From NCBI GenBank assembly GCA_002197995.1, contig NGZR01000004.1:3472001-3536000 (forward strand): 64,000 bases of DNA, given 5' to 3'. Each line of letters starts with the position of its first letter. Position 1 is the stretch's first letter. Shown one piece after another: positions 1 to 11,037 of the stretch. A program made the translations under genes and the position numbers. Source of the stretch: Gaeumannomyces sp. JS-464. Its lineage: Eukaryota > Ascomycota > Sordariomycetes > Magnaporthales > Magnaporthaceae. A model generated the notes under the pieces. The model saw nothing but the letters and a program-made list of their open reading frames with translations, was not told the DNA's origin and made no database searches.

Positions 1-724
1 CATCGAGTGGGCGAGGCGGATCGACAGTCACCACGGGAGCGGCGCTGCCAGACTGTGTAGCCTGCTTGGCTTCCGTGTCTCGGTCACCAACGGTGGACTG
101 GTCATGATTAGTCGAGGCAGAGGCGCGCTTCGTCCTGGACGAGTCGGAGTTGCTCTGGGTCGGCTGCGTCTGCTCCTTCTCGTAAAGTTGTGTCTTGCTC
201 GAGCCGGGTTGCTCAGACGGAGTCGCTGTCCTCCGGCTGGCCGTCGCGGGACGGGTGGGGATCTTCTCGACCTTGTGGCTCGGGAGCGGGTGGTCGCCAT
301 TCTCGAGTGCGTTCGCGCTATCGGGCACACCGCAACAACCAAAAAGCGAAAGCAGTCCGCCCTTCTTGCGCTTCGGGGTCGGGACGGCAGGCGAGCTCGG
401 CTGAGAGTTGGCCGGGGTGTTTGTCTGGCTGCTGACGACAGCAGAGTGGTTGCTGGATGCGCTTCCATTGCGCCGGCGGCCGAAGTTGCTCCCCTTCGAT
501 TCCTTCGACTGCCCATCCACGCTGTCTCTAGGGTCGCTGGCGGTCGCGCCACTCAGACCAGTTGCCGTCGGGGACGGCTGGATTCTTTGCGACGACGACC
601 TTGAAGGAACGTGCAGAAGCCCCCTCCCCTTCTTCGCGCCCGTCCCGTCCTCGGGGGCAAGCATATCTTTTTCCTTTGAGCCTTGTGCTGGTGCTGGTGT
701 CTTGACTGGTGTGTCGCGAGACAT
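1..724 (-). CDS. psr1: Psr1-like plasma-membrane phosphatase, N-terminal part
   Basis: The frame opens at the ATG on 724-722 and runs off the window edge without a stop, so only about 241 N-terminal residues are visible. They are rich in Ser, Pro, Thr and Lys, and contain a basic patch followed by GGLLSLFGCCGVPD at about residues 122-135. That Cys-pair segment resembles the N-terminal region of fungal Psr1/Psr2 proteins, which belong to the FCP1/NIF family of CTD-like phosphatases, are attached to the plasma membrane and act in sodium and general stress responses. The catalytic domain (DxDxT motif) would lie outside the window, so the call rests on the N-terminal pattern alone. No frame break is seen in this part. 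The leader upstream is long and pyrimidine-rich on the coding strand. Confidence 0.62.
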   Translation of the reverse strand, partial: MSRDTPVKTPAPAQGSKEKDMLAPEDGTGAKKGRGLLHVPSRSSSQRIQPSPTATGLSGATASDPRDSVDGQSKESKGSNFGRRRNGSASSNHSAVVSSQTNTPANSQPSSPAVPTPKRKKGGLLSLFGCCGVPDSANALENGDHPLPSHKVEKIPTRPATASRRTATPSEQPGSSKTQLYEKEQTQPTQSNSDSSRTKRASASTNHDQSTVGDRDTEAKQATQSGSAAPVVTVDPPRPLD

Positions 725-3700
725 TTCAGGTGTGCCTGCTGAATTGAATGGCGGTGGCGGTTAGAGCCTGGGTCGGATTCTGGCAGCGAAGCCAGAGAAG
801 CAAACAAGGAAGAGAGGAAGTGGAAGGACAATGCTGGAGAAAGCCACTAAAAGGATACAAGAAGTGAAAAAGGAAAAAGAAAAAAAAAAAGAAAGAAAAG
901 AAGGGAAAAATATAGTCAAGAAAAGCGAGATAACAGGGATGCGAAAAGAATTGAAATGGCTTCGCAGTCTTCTCGCGGCAAACAGGGGACTTGTGCTGGC
1001 AACTTGGAATGACGAGAGCCGCCGGGCGGTAAAGCTGCTGACGGTAGCCGCCAGACTTGTCCTCAGGCGCGCCGAAGAGTCTCGAGCGATCGATGCGGAC
1101 GAATGCGCGCCTTTGGGAGGGACGAGAGAAGGAGAGGACGAAGCGAGCAGGAGAAGAGACGATTGAGTCGCGTCCGCGGTGGGTTGGGGAAGGTCGCGCA
1201 CTGACAAAGTCACTCACCCTAATGAGTCTTGGGCAGGTCGAAGGCCTGGGCAGGCCCCTTGCTTTCTCCCGTGGAGCGTTGTTGGGGACCCTGGCAGCTG
1301 CCGAAGTGGGTGCGCACGCTCGGCGAGGCGACGGGCTGGTGGCAACGGCGAGCGAGATAAAATCAGATAAAATGGAAAAGAAGAGAACGCCGAGCAGCGA
1401 GTCTGTCCAGACGGTCCTGGCGTCGCGTCGTCGCCGTGCGGGAGGAAGGCGGTCGGAGCAAAAGGAGGCTGGGCAAGGGGACGGGCTCGAGCAGAAGCAG
1501 AGAGAGGACGGGGTGCGGCTGGCAAGCAAGCACAGGTCAGGCCAAAAGTCGGGATGAAAGAGGGGGAACCAAGGGGCCCGGCTGGAAGAGAAGGGGTCTC
1601 AAAACGGGGGAGTGCTCTTTTTTGCTCTTGCGATGCAGAATTGAGAAATAAAGTCTAGAAGCGACAGCGAAAAGAATGCCAGATGCAGGCGGCCGCTGGA
1701 GAAGAGGAGGCGAGAACGGAGGAGGATGGGCGTGGGAGCGGCCGGGGCGTCGGGAGGCTGAAGAAGTCACTGGGTTTGTCAAGCGAGATGATTTGCACTC
1801 GACTTTAAGACGGGCGGCCCAGAGGGAGAGGCAGGACGGCGCGACACAGGCAGAGCAGATGGGACCCTGGGCCTGGGGAACAGAAATCCGAATTGCGGTC
1901 GGGCTGGGGTGGATGGATTCCGCAGGTGTGAGTGGGTTCTCCTGCTGAGATCAAATTACCCAGGCTAATGAGCCGCCCCAACCAGGCCGGCCCCCTCCCC
2001 TTTTTGGGCGACGTGAGAGTATCGTCTGGTGGTGCAACGGCCGCCCCAAGCACGCGATTCTGCGGTGCGCATCCGCCCTGCATTAACGGGCTTATCTGCT
2101 CGTGGGGAATAGGTATGCACTCTGCTGCTTGCTTGATTCTTTGATATGGGTGTTGACCCCAAAAGGGTCGCCCTCAATTCTGGGTGTCGATGGATGCCAT
2201 GCAATTGTGCATGGGGGATTTTGATGGCTCTGAATTCTAGCCTAGCCACCCATCTCGCTCTGCCCAGTCGCGAAGTCCAATCCCGTCCCAGTCTGGTGCC
2301 ATCCACCATCGCCCGCCGCACCCAAGCACAACTGTCCCTCGACCCAGACGTTGTTGCTGCTCGTTTGCTAATGCGCCCAGAAACCTCTTGAGGTGCCTAC
2401 CTACATACTAGCACATATCCACCACGTCCAGCGCACACATCTTCCCCGACTGTGAGTGGCTGGCCAGGGACTTGCCCGGAAACCCGTGCAGCGAGCGACG
2501 GCTGCGCAGGACAGGAAGGGGTGCATGGCTGCATGTGGTATCCCAGCTGTCTCGGCCACCAAAGATCCAAGGGCCAATGAGCCCCAGAGGCTGGAGCTGT
2601 GCTAGCCTGCCCGGTGGGCGTCTCGGTTTATTTTATTTTCTGGCTCCTCGATGTTTCCCTCCCGGCCACCACTGGTGAGGATCCCTGGCTTACGCTTAGT
2701 GGTCCCTCGGAGCTTGATCGCCGCATATGCTTTCCTCCTCACAACTAGTAGCCCTGTAATAGCAAGTCACCAGAGGCGGCTTTCCCTATTTGGGCCTTTG
2801 ACCATTTACCTTTTTCCAATTAAAGGAGAACCACGAGAGAGGCACTGGGCATGGTTTGATTTCCAGCAAGATAGGCGCGTGGCTGCGCTAGCCGCTCACA
2901 ACCTTGTTTTGCCCTGCGAGTTGCGTCCGGACAGGGACGTACCGTGCCAATGCGTCGTCTGTGATATTTGATGTGCAGAATTGCGTACGGCACGGCAGGA
3001 CAGGCAAGTCAAGCAAGCACACACGACAGTTTCCGACGGGCCAGTCTACGCCATCCCCCAGGCTGGACCCTGCCCTTGCCCTGTGGAGCATCTATCAGAA
3101 GGACAGGAAAAAGCAACCGCCACAGGCGCCTCTAGACATTAGAAGCAATCCCCGAGCCCAACCAGCCAGGTTCATCAACCACGGGCCCGACTCCAGCACA
3201 GGCTAGCACCGAACAGCACATTTCCTATCTTGTGCTCGACCCAACCAACGTCGCGGTGCAAGATGGAGAGCGGGCCGCCGCCAGCCACACCGGGCCCACA
3301 CAGCCGCGGCGAGAGCCTGCAGGAAGCTCCAAACCCCCAAGGGACGTGCGGGCGGATGGATGGGAGGGGGCGTCGCTGTTTGGGCCAACCACGGCGGCGC
3401 ACCCAAGATAGAAAGACAAGACATCTTCTTGGCAAGGTCGCCCCATCGCAACACGGCCCCGAGCCCGCTGATTGGGCCGAGGCGCTGGCGTTTGCCGCCC
3501 GCGACAGTGATGTGCTCTGACTCCAAGGCCCAGCCCGTCCACTCACAACGCGGGGGCGCCGTGGCAGAACAGGGGAAGCTTGCTGAGGTATCAACGCCGT
3601 GGAGCGACAAGCCGGCGACTTGAGGCGCTGCCCACGGCTGCCCCAGCGGCAGGGTGCGCGTGCAGGCGCTTCCAGCCAGCAGCCAGCGCTTGCAGGCCGG

Positions 3701-4759
3701 TTGGTTTTCTTGGCCCCGTCGCTCCATCGAGCCCAGACCTAGCCCAATCGAGTCCGGCTGAGCCAGGGGCGGGCAGGATTGCTAGTCGGAATCACTTGCG
3801 TGCCAGACTTGGTGCACATGAAGCTGCGACGCTGCATCGGTGCGGTGCAGCACATGGGCTGTTTTGAATGTCGGCAAGTCGGGTGTCGGGTGGTGGGTGC
3901 CAACGATTCTGGGTGGGATATGCGGGCAAGCGGGTTGGCTGGCAAGGTTGGGAGGCTGGACGGGCTCCATCTGGCAGCTCTGATTTGGGCAACCGCGGTC
4001 GAATTGCTTAGTGCCGACAGCGAAGGGGCCGCCTCGAGGGGATGCATCGTCCAAAATCCACATCCAACTAACCAACCGCCGCCACCACCTGACGTGTATG
4101 CTGCTCAGACACTCCCTGACTCCTTACCGCCTCCTGCGCCAGCCGCTGCCCACAGCCCCAACCCTCACTGCTTGTCGCAGAAAGCGTCACGAGAGCCAGG
4201 TCACGAGCGCGGGCAAGTCGCTCGGTCATGTGACTTCCCAGCAGAAGACGTCACCAAATCCGGCCAAATCTGGGGAGGACACTCGCCAATCTGCCTGCCG
4301 GTGGGGCTCCGCGTCTGCTTTGCCTCGGATCCAAATGCAGTGGACAATGCGCCGCGGGCTGACGGGCCTCGCGTCACATGCCAGCTGTTGCGACGACACA
4401 ACATGCCGTCAACGTCAAAGTCCGGTGCCTCGCTGCAGACCCAATGATCCCGACCGTCGCAAACCGCTGAGCAGGGAATACTATCCCTGATCGAGAAACA
4501 CGAAACCAAACGCCCTGCCTTGACTTGTCTGTCGACGCGCACCGGCCGGTAGCTTTCCGGCCCTCCCGGCCGACTTGATTGTCCCATTACATCCCCATGC
4601 ATGCATTGAAACTGCCTGCCGCGACTGCACCTCGTCTTGCCTCCTCCGCGCCGCGCCGCCCGCACCTTGCCAAACGATAAGGCCGCAACAGGACCCGGCA
4701 CGAGGGGGACAGGCCCGGTCCACTGGTCCACCGACAGCTGAGGCCGTGGCGTGGCGACC
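725..4759. other. 4 kb intergenic region between divergent genes
   Basis: No open frame here shows a recognisable protein. The frames of 200 or more codons are Arg/Ser/Pro-rich shadows of GC-rich DNA. The first 800 bases probably form the psr1 leader, including an A/G-rich run at 860-915. Two small hairpins lie at 2155-2169 and 2197-2214. The right end is the promoter of the ABC transporter gene. Confidence 0.5.
2155..2214. other. Two adjacent small hairpins in intergenic DNA
   Basis: GACCC (2155-2159) pairs with GGGTC (2165-2169) across a 5-base loop. CCATGCA (2197-2203) pairs with TGCATGG (2208-2214) across a 4-base loop. No coding context and no known family. Confidence 0.35.
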
Positions 4760-7475
4760 ATGACCGTGCAATCAACCCTTCGCCACTCGGTGGCCGAGCA
4801 GGCCATTGCGGCCTTCCTCGACAAGTACACGGCCGCCATCCGCTCGAGGCTGGACAAGACCTCCCGCACTGCGCGACTACTCGCAACTCTCGCCCTTGCA
4901 GTCTCCATCATCCTCGCCGGCGCCGGCGGCCGCAGGTGGTGGCGGAGCCGGAGCCTGGAGAAGGAGCAGGGGCGCAAGCTGGTCCGGACGAACTCGTGGC
5001 TGGCGCACAAGGACGGCTCCGCACTATATACGTCCCCTACAAGGACGGAACCTCCAAGGTCGTCATCCACAGGACGAAGCCCCTGACCTTCGAGGCGCAC
5101 CGCCGCCTGTTCCTCAACCCTCCGCGCGTCTCTGGCCTCGATGGCTCCGTACCGGGCGCCCAGACCAAGCCGGGCCTGAATCTGGCCTTCCTCCACCAGT
5201 TCCTGAGTCTGATGAGCATAATGATTCCCCGCTGGTCCAGCAAGGAGGCCGGTCTGCTCGTGAGCCACGGCGTGTTCCTGATGCTCCGGACCTACTTGTC
5301 CCTGGTCGTCGCCCGACTCGATGGCGAGATTGTGCGCGATCTGGTGGCTGGTAACGGGAAGGCGTTCCTATGGGGCATAGTCAAGGTTTGAGCCCCATTG
5401 CTCCTATTACCTCTGTGAATTGCCCAATCTTCATATGTGCCACCATCGAGGCGCGTTGCTGACATGACTGGCGTGTGCCAACCAACACCATAGTGGTGTG
5501 GCCTGGGCGGCTTTGCCTCATACACCAACGCCATGATCAAATTCCTCGAATCCAAGGTCTCTATAGCCTTCCGCACAAGGCTAACCCGCTACATCCACGA
5601 CTTATATCTCAACGACAATCTGAACTACTACAAGCTGCCTAACCTTGACGGTGGAGTTGGCCACGGAGCAGACCAGTTCATCACGCAGGACCTGACGCTG
5701 TTCTGCGCGGCGGCCGCGAACCTGTACTCGTCTCTCGGGAAGCCGTTCGTAGATATCTGCCTGTTCAACTATCAGCTATACCGGTCCCTCGGCCCAGTCG
5801 CCCTGACGGGGCTGCTGAGCAACTACTTCCTCACAGCAACGATCCTGCGGAAGTTATCACCGCCGTTTGGAAAGCTCAAGGCTGTCGAGGGCCGCAAGGA
5901 GGGTGACTTCCGGACCCTGCACGCCCGTCTAATCGCCAACGCGGAGGAGGTGGCTTTCTACGGAGGCGCCGAAATGGAAAAGCACTTCCTGAACCGCGAG
6001 TTCAAGTCGCTCAAAAACTGGATGGAGGGCATCTACATGCTCAAGATCAAGTACAACATCCTCGAGGACTTTATTCTCAAGTACAGCTGGAGCGCTTACG
6101 GGTACCTGCTATCCTCTCTGCCCGTCTTCCTCCCGCAGTGGGGAGGCCTCGGCGGAGCGGCAGAATTAGCCGTGAGCCAGGATGGCAGCCGCGAGCGTGG
6201 CCGTATGAAAGAGTTCATCACCAACAAGCGACTCATGCTGTCGCTCGCCGACGCAGGAGGCCGCATGATGTACTCGATCAAGGACCTGTCAGAGCTCGCT
6301 GGATACACGAGCCGGGTCTACAGCCTCATCTCGACGCTACACCGTGTGCACGCCAATGCCTACTACGCGCGGGGCCGCCCCAACGAGCTCTACTCCCTCT
6401 CGGACGTCCAGGGCACCATGCAAAAGGGCTTCGACGGTGTTCGTCTTGAGAATGTGCCCATTGTTGCCCCCGCGCTGTACCCCCAGGGAGGCGACGAGCT
6501 GATCGAGTCGCTGTCGCTTGTCGTCCGTCGCGGCGAGCACATGCTGGTAAGTTTCGACTTTCTCTACTTCACCCGGGATAATCTAGATCTAGGGCGCCAC
6601 GCCACCCTATAGTTATAGTATGGGGAGCTAACCGCGGTGACAGATATCGGGACCAAATGGCGTGGGCAAGAGCGCCGTGGCCAGGATCCTGGCAGGGCTC
6701 TGGCCAGTCTACCGCGGGCTGGTCAGCAGGCCCAAGACGAACGGCGAGGATGGTATCATGTTCCTGCCACAGCGCCCGTACCTGAGCATCGGCACGCTTC
6801 GGGACCAGGTCATCTACCCGGATGGCGAGCTCGACATGCGAGGCAAGAGGAAGAGTGAGGCCGACCTTAAGCGCGTGCTCGAGGAGGCACGTCTCGGCTA
6901 CCTGCCCGATCGTGAGGGCGGCTGGGACACGCGCAAGGAGTGGAAGGACGTGCTCAGCGGTGGCGAGAAGCAGCGCCTGGCTATCGCTAGACTGCTCTAC
7001 CACGAGCCGCAGTACGCCTTCATCGACGAGGGCACAAGCGCCGTCTCCAGCGACGTTGAGGGACTGCTTTACGAGACGTGCAAGGATAAGGGCATCAGTA
7101 AGTCTTTTATGTGGCTCATCTCCTTTTACGCCACAAAATCGGAACACTAAGCTGACACTTCCTGCACCTCCCGCCGTAGCACTCGTTACCATCTCGACCA
7201 GGGCGTCGCTCAAAAAGTACCACACGTACAACCTTGTTCTCGGAATGGGAGACAACGGCGACATGTGGACGTTTGAGCGGATCGGCACGGAGCGCGAGAA
7301 GATGAACGTGGAGCGGGAGCTTGCGGATCTCAGGGAGCGGCTGGCACAGGTGGAGGAGTGGAAGAAGCGGCACGACGAGGTGGAGAAGGAGCTCGCCAGG
7401 GTCTGGGTTGACGGAGGCGAGGTCCTGAGCCCGCCACCGTACGTGGCTGAGGAGCCGAAAGGAGTGGCTGAGTAG
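4760..7475 (+). CDS. Peroxisomal ABC half-transporter (ABCD family, Pxa1/Pxa2-like), one frame break
   Basis: Half-transporter that would import long-chain acyl-CoA or fatty acids into peroxisomes for beta-oxidation. Exons are 4760-5385, 5494-6546, 6644-7097 and 7180-7475, all with GT-AG introns. The product is about 809 residues, near the family length. An N-terminal hydrophobic segment (about residues 36-53) is followed by the ABC-TM region with an EAA-like stretch containing EEVAFYGGAEMEKHF. The nucleotide-binding domain shows Walker A GPNGVGKS (split by intron 2), signature LSGGEKQR and Walker B region YAFIDEGTSAVS. The ATG at 4760 is chosen over the upstream in-frame GTG. One base is missing near 5018-5021, where KDGS should continue RTIYVPY. 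With it the exons total 810 codons including stop. Family certain; Pxa1 versus Pxa2 not resolved. Confidence 0.9.
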
Positions 7476-8318
7476 GTAGCTAGACTAGGTGTATGTACAT
7501 ATATATCGGCACATTGTTCTGTGGGAGCGAGCTAGGGGTTTTTGTGCGGGCAATGCCGAAATTATCTTGGTTTATTCCCCCTTTTCTTACTGTGTACCAT
7601 TCTGCTCCTTTGCGCAGGGGGTGCAGGTGGAGACAAAGTTCGCACGAATAAGACGGCAATCCCATCAATATCAAATAGCGCCGCGCGGCTGAGGCCGCAT
7701 TCCAGGTCATTTTAGCTTGGCGCAGATCGACGCAGGGGGTCGATCCCAGAAAGCAATAGCTCCAACGACGCAATCTTGGGCATCGCAGAGGTCTAACCGC
7801 TGTCGGAAAGACGAGAGAAACGAGGGAGGCTTGACGCACGCACGGCGCGCTGACGCGACATTTTTGCAACGGAAAATTCGGATGGCACAAACCTGGTTTG
7901 GGACACACACGCACACCTCTTGGAACGCTTGTCCATTCTTTGTGACCAAGAGGGCCAACGTTAAAATGATAATTAAAGAGAAAAAAAAAAGAAGGGGTGA
8001 ATTTCAGCAGCCCAGAAGAGGGAAGAGAGCGAGGGAGGGGTGGGTGGCGGCCGAGAATGCTGCAACGTCCATTCAGCAGCACCTGGACACGGGCATTCAT
8101 TATCCGTCAGTTATTCCCATCTTGCCTTTTTCTGTTCGTTTGTCTATTCCAGTGTGCACATAAAGTAATGTAATGGCTGTCCCACCCTATACCCTCCTTT
8201 TCCTCTTGCGTTCCTGAAAATCTCGGGGCCCCCTGGCCGCCGCCGCTAGCACACCAATATCGTTCGTGTGCGCGCAGCGGCCCGCGCCTCGCCCGAGACA
8301 AAAAGAACCACACAAAAA
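7476..8318. other. Intergenic, ABC transporter 3' end to membrane-protein promoter
   Basis: No coding signal. It holds the 3' UTR of the ABC gene, an A-rich run at 7980-7990 and the promoter of the next gene on the same strand. Confidence 0.5.
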
Positions 8319-9595
8319 ATGGCTCCTCCACCGGGAACCCGCACATCCTTGGTGGGGAACGTGCAGCCGCTACCCGTCATCGTCGAGGACGAGGCCGACG
8401 ACCACGACGCGGCACCAGCACCAGCGATCCCGCCGAGGTCGGCCCGCCGCTCAGACCCGGGTAGCAGCCGCTTGGGCCACAGAACGCCCTCGTCATCGTC
8501 GCCGGTGTCGCACGACGGCGGGCAGGAACAGGAACAGGAACGACGGCGGCGGCGGCAGCAGCAGGAGCCGGAGCACTACTGCCCACCCCCGCCCTCGTTC
8601 GCGCACGCGGGCAAGAGGAGGATGAGGAGCGAGCTCGCCGAACACAAGGCCGAGCTCGGTGGCGGCGACGTTGGCGCGGTGGAACCGGGCCGGTTCTCCT
8701 GGCTCGCGGGGAGGGGAGGCTGGTGCAGGGTCTGCCTTGCAGTGTTGGCCCTGGTTTTATCCATCGTGGCCGTTGGCCTGGGCGTAGGGCTTGGGCTGCG
8801 CCTGGGGCAGAGGTCTGTCACCACCGCGTCACTCGGGCCGTGATTTCATGGATGGCTGCAGGAACCATGCTGACAAAAGAACAAACCTTCAAATACTCTT
8901 TTCGTTTCTCTGCTTCCAGAAATGTAGAAGGACCAAACCCAATGCCTGGCAGGGCTGACCAGTCTCCGGCGGTGCTGTTCCCCGCCGGGTCATACTCGTT
9001 CACGGCGGCACTCACCAACGCCGCCAGCAAATGCACGGCCGAGCCCGCCGTTTTTGGCTGCTACCCGTTCAGCATATACAGCCCGTCGTCGCCAAATGCG
9101 TCGGCCGCAACCTTCCAGTGGGTCATCAGGCCGCTCGGGGGCTTGCGGTACTCCGTCTCGTCGTCGGCCAACCCCTTCGCGCCGCGGTTCGCCAACATCT
9201 CGACGAAACTAGTCGACGTTGGCTCGGCCTCGGAGCGCTTCGCCTTCAACTTCGCCTTTTCCAAGGCCTTTGTGCCGACTAAGCGCCTGGACGGCCAAGG
9301 CGAAGCCACGGCGACGACATGCTGGTACAACAGCACCATCGTCGAGGTCACCGTGTGGACCAGGGAGCTCGCCAGCTACCCGGCCGGGATTGCGAATGCC
9401 CCCCAGCCGGTCAACGCAACCTGGGACTTTGACCCGTGGCCGTTCCGGTTCAACATGACCCAAAGACAGGCGGCCGGCGCTGAGGTGCCCGACTGCCGCG
9501 ACTTCAATGGCAGGCCGGCCGGGCCGGGGCTGGGTGCGGCGCCCGAGGCTGCTGGCGAGTGCGCGTGCCTGTACCAGAATTTCGGCCTTGGCTGA
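8319..9595 (+). CDS. Single-pass membrane protein of unknown function, conserved fungal family
   Basis: Two exons, 8319-8812 and 8920-9595, joined in phase across a 107-bp intron to give 389 residues. The N-terminal 140 residues are a cytoplasmic-looking, Ser/Arg/Gln-rich region. One transmembrane helix follows at about residues 144-165 (CLAVLALVLSIVAVGLGVGL). The C-terminal part is a predicted extracytoplasmic domain beginning with FPAGSYSFTAAL, with several paired Cys, NxT/S sequons and a Cys-rich end (CACLY). This layout matches a family often named tat pathway signal sequence protein in Sordariomycete annotations. That name is misleading, since no Tat signal is seen. The domain may bind something at the cell surface, but its function is unknown. 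The donor GTCTGT is weak but is the only nearby one that fits the phase. Confidence 0.78.
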
Positions 9596-11037
9596 GAGCG
9601 AGGGCAGGACGAGCAAACAGTGCCGGGTCCAAGGTAGAATTGGATATCTCGGCCAATGCCGCGCTGACCAGGGAAGCCCAAGCTATGGTCGTCAGTCATG
9701 CCGTAACATGGAAGCGTCCCGGGTCAAGGTTGCTCAGACCACGTGGAACCAGCCCAGATAAAGTCGCATGGAAACAGCCGACGAGCCGTCGACAGTGGCT
9801 TCCAAGATAAAGCCCAGCCCAGCCCAGGCCGTTGGCCAGGCCACAGCCGCGCCACCTAGCCGCTCGGCGACAGCGACGCGAGCCGCGATCGGGGAGGGAA
9901 GGAGTGGAGCAAGCGTCAGCCGGTACAAGAGACAAAGAAGAAGAAAACGAGAAGATAGGTAGAAAAGCGCGATTTGATGTGGGTGGCGGCTTTGGAGATT
10001 TAGCCGACTGGATATGCGCATCAATCAATTGTGGAACACAGCGCCGGCACCGGGTGCGCAGAATAGCCTAAAAGCGACGGCCAAACTGCTGCTGGAGCGG
10101 GCTCCTCGTGCTCATCCAGCACTCCACTCCCCACATCTGCAGGAGATGCCCCTAGTGAGGACCCCCAATTCTCGGGAGTGTCGTCTTGGTTGGCACCTGT
10201 CGGACGGGGCAGTTGCTACCAGTAGGAGGTGGGGTTCTGGGCTGAGATTTGGAGAGAAAGCACGACGGGAGAGAGAGAAGGAACAACGGGACTTGAACTT
10301 GTGAAAAGTTCAATGTTCTGATCGCCGTCTGGTCAAAAAAGGACAGCAGCGAATTACAGGGCTTTGGGCACAAACACAATCCTCTTACTATATCAATGTC
10401 TAATTCTACTTGTTCTATTTCTACCCGTGTTGGGTGAAAAGTAGAGCCAGAAAGATACCTAGGCATGACAGTCAGGCGTTTATCCTTCTCCGGGAGGATA
10501 TAACCAACGACTCCGCCAAAGCAGCCCTGGTAGCATGGACATCGCTCCCTTTTCCCTTATGAAGGGCCCAAGAGGGCGATACCTACCTACCTACCTAGCT
10601 CGGTGCCAGGCAGGTGCCCATCCAGGTGTGTGAAGAGTGGCGCCCCGTGCTTGGGGTGCCCACTGGGAGGGGGAAAAGGAATATCCCATCTGCCTCGTGC
10701 CTGCCGGCCATGTCTCCATCCCCCTCACGGCCGGTGTGTGGTATGGATGCCACTTACGCGCGCGCTTCAAGCCCCCAAGGTAGCGACGGGAGCAGGAAGG
10801 AGGTCACTACACTTGAGCCGGCGGTTGTTTTGTCGGTGAGTATAAAGCCATCGGATTCCCGCTTCTCCCCGTGTCTATCTACCTTTCTCATGCTCCCCCT
10901 CATTCACCCGCTCCCTCTTTGTCCTCCACGTCGACACAGCGTATACCCATCTGGCCGCATGCCCAGGGCCACCAACGAAGAAAAGAGAAGAAACAATTAA
11001 ACAGATACCCACGAAAGTCATAAATAAACCGACAAAT
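9596..11037. other. Intergenic, upstream of the aldo-keto reductase gene
   Basis: No coding signal. A CCTA tandem (acctacctacctacctag) lies near 10580-10597. A TATA-like element at 10841 is followed by a pyrimidine-rich leader. Confidence 0.5.
10841..10847 (+). promoter_or_regulatory. TATA-like element upstream of the aldo-keto reductase gene
   Basis: TATAAAG lies 197 bases before the ATG at 11038, followed by CT-rich DNA typical of fungal transcription starts. Confidence 0.35.

Noticed and set aside
726..1529. 267-codon minus-strand frame upstream of psr1
   Set aside because: It lies in the psr1 leader and reads as Arg/Ser/Pro followed by poly-Phe from a CT-rich run. No protein-like pattern.
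3779..4447. 222-codon plus-strand frame before the ABC transporter gene
   Set aside because: No domain, biased composition and overlapping open frames on both strands, typical of GC-rich intergenic DNA.
4201..5268. 355-codon minus-strand frame
   Set aside because: Antisense to the start of the ABC transporter gene, whose protein match is unambiguous.
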